Source of the DNA: an uncultured Phocaeicola sp.
GTDB lineage: Bacteria; Bacteroidota; Bacteroidia; Bacteroidales; Bacteroidaceae
Direction: 5' to 3'
Assembly: GCA_947626525.1 (NCBI GenBank)
Contig: CANQSM010000003.1
Location: forward strand, 1 to 64,000
Length of the DNA: 64,000 bases
Shown here: positions 61,736 to 64,000 of the stretch, piece by piece
Layout: every line of letters begins with the position of its first letter
Position numbering within the stretch: the stretch's first letter is position 1
Notes under the pieces: generated by a model
What the model saw: the letters and a program-made list of their open reading frames with translations, nothing else
Told to the model about the DNA's origin: nothing
Database searches by the model: none
Translations under genes and position numbers: made by a program

Positions 61736-62607
61736 TGGGAAAGAAACAGACTGTCGGTTTTTGGGATATGCAGTTTATCACCTCCAGTATTAGTACCATG
61801 CTTGTGCTTATATTGCTGGGTATGGTGGTTTTCTTTGTGTTGTCGGCACATAACCTGTCGGTATATGTACGGGAAAATATTAATTTCTCTGTCTTGTTGA
61901 GTGAAGATATGCGTGAGACGGAAATTTTGCATTTTCAGAAAATGTTGAATAAGGAACGGTTTGTAAAAGGAACTGTTTACATCTCCAAGGAACAAGCTCT
62001 GAGAGAACAGTCGGAAGCCATGGGCTCCGATCCGAAAGAATTTTTGGGATATAATCCGTTTACCGCATCTATTGAGATCAAGTTGAATTCGGCGTATGCA
62101 AATTCGGATAGCATTCGATGGATAGAAAAGGCGATTAAGAAAAACAAGCATGTAACGGAAATTGTGTATCCGCAGGAACTGATGGATGCGGTGAATGCCA
62201 ATATTAAGAAGATAAGTATCGTGTTGTTGGGACTGGCAGCTTTGTTGACACTGGTTTCTTTTGCGCTGATAAACAATACGATTCGTTTGACCATTTATTC
62301 CAAACGTTTCCTTATTCACACCATGAAGTTGGTGGGGGCAAGTTGGGGATTTATACGTCGGCCGTTTTTGGTGCGTAATTTCTGGGTGGGGGTGATTTCC
62401 GGAGCCATGGCTGATGCGGTGTTAATAGGCAGTGCCTATATGCTGGTGCGTTACGAGCCAGAACTTATTTCGGTCATCACATCGGAAGTGTTGCTGTGTA
62501 TGGCTGTTGCTGTCTTTTTGTTCGGGATAGCTATTACTTATTTGTGCGCTTATTTTTCAATAAACAGGTATTTGCGTATGCGTGCAAGTACGTTGTATTA
62601 CATATAA
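61735..62607 (+). CDS. ftsX: Cell-division permease-like protein FtsX
   Basis: With FtsE, FtsX couples the divisome to peptidoglycan hydrolysis. The 290 residues show the expected four-helix layout: one helix near the N-terminus (ISTMLVLILLGMVVFFVLSAH), a periplasmic loop (EDMRETEILHFQKMLNKERFVKGTVYISKEQALREQSEAMGSDPKEFLGYNPF) and three C-terminal helices with the FtsX domain (LAALLTLVSFALINNTIRLTIYSKRFLIHTMKLVGASWGFIRRPFL). ftsE is not adjacent, as is usual in Bacteroidetes as far as I recall. It starts within the upstream stop codon. Confidence 0.93.
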   Translation: MGKKQTVGFWDMQFITSSISTMLVLILLGMVVFFVLSAHNLSVYVRENINFSVLLSEDMRETEILHFQKMLNKERFVKGTVYISKEQALREQSEAMGSDPKEFLGYNPFTASIEIKLNSAYANSDSIRWIEKAIKKNKHVTEIVYPQELMDAVNANIKKISIVLLGLAALLTLVSFALINNTIRLTIYSKRFLIHTMKLVGASWGFIRRPFLVRNFWVGVISGAMADAVLIGSAYMLVRYEPELISVITSEVLLCMAVAVFLFGIAITYLCAYFSINRYLRMRASTLYYI

Positions 62608-62616
62608 TTAGTTACA

Positions 62617-62865
62617 ATGGATAAACAAAAATTTGCGTTGGATAGAGCCAATTTCATTCTACTGGCTGTAGGAATGGCTGTGGTCATTATAGGCTTTTTG
62701 CTGATGACCGGTCTGGGATCAACCGAAGAAATGTTTGAACCGGATATTTTTAGTGTACGTCGTATAAAGGTGGCTCCTGTAGTGTGTTTTATAGGGTTTG
62801 TCTTCATGATTTATGCCATTTTGCGCAAACCTAAGGCAAAGTTTGGAAAAGAGATTGAGAAGTAA
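62617..62865 (+). CDS. DUF3098 small membrane protein
   Basis: The 82 residues have two membrane helices ([20 protein letters not shown] and [20 protein letters not shown]) joined by a short loop. It is a conserved Bacteroidetes family of unknown function, found between ftsX and uppP, which hints at an envelope or division role. It begins 9 bp after the ftsX stop, and its stop overlaps the uppP start. Confidence 0.9.
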   Translation: MDKQKFALDRANFILLAVGMAVVIIGFLLMTGLGSTEEMFEPDIFSVRRIKVAPVVCFIGFVFMIYAILRKPKAKFGKEIEK

Positions 62866-63716
62866 TGGGTGATTTAAGTACATTGGAAACGGTTATCATA
62901 GCCATTGTGGAAGGTTTGACGGAGTTCTTACCTGTCTCTTCTACCGGCCACATGATTATTACCCAAAGTATTTTGGGAGTGGAAAGTACGGAGTTTGTCA
63001 AAGCGTTTACCGTTATTATTCAATTCGGAGCTATCTTTTCTGTAGTTTGTTTGTATTGGAAACGTTTCTTCCGGTTAAACCATATATCGCTTCCCGAAGG
63101 GACACCGGGTTGGAAACGGTTTCTGCACAAATTTGATTTTTATTGGAAACTGTTGGTGGCATTTATTCCTGCTGCGGTATTGGGCTTTTTGTTCAGTGAT
63201 AAGATTGATGCCATGCTGGAGAATGTCATGGTCGTGGCCGTTATGTTGGTATTGGGCGGAATCTTTATGCTTTTTTGTGATAAAATTTTTTCGAAAGGGA
63301 GCAGCGATACGGTGCTTACCGAGAAACGAGCTTTCAACATCGGATTGTTCCAATGTATTGCCATGATTCCGGGTGTGTCACGGTCTATGGCTACCATTGT
63401 AGGAGGTATGGCGCAGAAATTAACCCGTAGAGATGCTGCGGAGTTTTCGTTTTTTTTGGCGGTGCCTACCATGTTTGCTGCCACAGGTTATAAGATGTTG
63501 AAATTGTTTTTGGATGGAGGTACTGAAATTCTGGTAAACAATATGCCTGCTCTGTTTATAGGCAATGCCGTTGCTTTTGTAGTGGCTTTGGTAGCCATTA
63601 AGTTTTTTATCAGTTTTGTTACTAAATACGGCTTCAAGGCTTTTGGTTGGTATCGTATTATTGTAGGTGGAATCATTATTATTCTGTTGCTTTCAGGGCA
63701 CGATTTGGCTGTGTAG
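62865..63716 (+). CDS. uppP: Undecaprenyl-diphosphatase UppP (BacA)
   Basis: Recycles undecaprenyl pyrophosphate, the lipid carrier of peptidoglycan and surface glycans. The 283 residues carry the two catalytic motifs [15 protein letters not shown] and [13 protein letters not shown] within a multi-helix membrane protein. Loss or excess affects bacitracin tolerance in other bacteria. Its start overlaps the DUF3098 stop. Confidence 0.97.
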   Translation: MGDLSTLETVIIAIVEGLTEFLPVSSTGHMIITQSILGVESTEFVKAFTVIIQFGAIFSVVCLYWKRFFRLNHISLPEGTPGWKRFLHKFDFYWKLLVAFIPAAVLGFLFSDKIDAMLENVMVVAVMLVLGGIFMLFCDKIFSKGSSDTVLTEKRAFNIGLFQCIAMIPGVSRSMATIVGGMAQKLTRRDAAEFSFFLAVPTMFAATGYKMLKLFLDGGTEILVNNMPALFIGNAVAFVVALVAIKFFISFVTKYGFKAFGWYRIIVGGIIIILLLSGHDLAV

Positions 63717-63790
63717 GCTGGTGTCTGAGGTGCTGGAATCTTTTAATACTTGTGTGGAACGATTGTTCCTTTCAGGGTGAAACGATATGA

Positions 63791-64000
63791 ATGATGAATT
63801 TTAAAGAAGGAGAAATTTTATATATTAACAAACCGTACAAGTGGACTTCGTTCGGGCTGGTGAATAAGGTACGTTATTTTTTGTGTCGTAAGCAAGGAGT
63901 GAAGAAATTGAAAGTGGGACATGCCGGGACATTAGACCCGTTGGCCACGGGAGTGATGATTCTTTGTACTGGGAAAGCGACAAAAAGGATTGAAGAATTC
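63791..64000 (+). CDS. truB: tRNA pseudouridine-55 synthase TruB (3' truncated by the window)
   Basis: Only the first 70 residues are present. MNFKEGEILYINKPYKWTSFGLVNKVR is followed by KVGHAGTLDPLATGVMILCTGKATK, which holds the catalytic Asp of the TruB motif HAGTLDPxATG. TruB makes pseudouridine 55 in the T loop of tRNAs. ATG 63791 and ATG 63794 are both possible. It lies 74 bp after uppP in the same series. Confidence 0.95.
   Translation, partial: MMNFKEGEILYINKPYKWTSFGLVNKVRYFLCRKQGVKKLKVGHAGTLDPLATGVMILCTGKATKRIEEF

Overview
The window reads as chromosomal DNA of a gut Bacteroides species or a close relative in the Bacteroidales. Three things point there: two SusC/SusD outer-membrane pairs, many Bacteroides-type -7 boxes (TAnnTTTG) in front of genes, and blocks typical of the order (dapB-lepB-lepB-wbqC; ftsX-DUF3098-uppP-truB; parE-coaD). 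No rRNA, tRNA or CRISPR array was seen. Most of the sequence is core genome. The accessory parts are a truncated SusCD locus at the left edge, a recombinase/OmpA/large-lipoprotein surface locus at about 23.8-30.8 kb, and a pectin-type polysaccharide utilisation locus (PUL) at about 40.2-51.3 kb.

Layout. 1-4.9 kb: the end of a SusC gene and its SusD, closed by an intrinsic terminator and followed by two related hairpins. 5.3-9.5 kb (minus): a YbdG-type mechanosensitive channel, then a DUF2851 protein, a hotdog thioesterase and dprA. 9.6-13.7 kb (plus): dapB, an intact signal peptidase I, a second LepB that has lost its catalytic Ser and Lys, and a WbqC-like protein. 13.8-19.5 kb (plus): an SDR oxidoreductase, an M16 protease, a LOG-family protein, a PfkB sugar kinase and a DEAD-box helicase. 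19.6-23.5 kb (minus): ruvB, a polysaccharide flippase and a DUF389 membrane protein.

23.8-30.8 kb: a lone tyrosine recombinase (plus) faces a minus-strand surface locus. That locus holds an AraC-type regulator, a 1056-residue lipoprotein resembling Bacteroides S-layer-like proteins, a terminator, a 33-codon membrane peptide missing from the ORF track, and an OmpA-family protein. A 31-bp element (27 of 31 bases identical) lies upstream of both the regulator/lipoprotein promoter and the peptide/OmpA promoter, so the two transcripts may share a regulator.

30.9-40.1 kb: an SpmA-SpmB fusion protein; then on the minus strand an acyltransferase-like protein, parE, coaD, an S41 protease and ybeY; then an Na+/Ca2+ exchanger with an alpha/beta hydrolase. 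40.2-51.3 kb (minus): SusC, SusD, a DUF5123-type surface lipoprotein, a PL1 pectate lyase and an MFS sugar porter. Together these would bind, cut and import pectic glycan. 51.6-55 kb: an SAM methyltransferase, a FecR anti-sigma factor and an ECF sigma factor. 55-57 kb: a succinate CoA-transferase and a small membrane protein. 57.4-64 kb: miaB, a TPR-type histidine-kinase-like protein with PspC, a methyltransferase, ftsX, a DUF3098 protein, uppP and the start of truB.

In many cases the promoter position settles the start codon. For DUF2851, dapB, the acyltransferase-like gene and the Na+/Ca2+ exchanger, the longer ORF in the track begins upstream of or inside the promoter, so a downstream ATG is used here.
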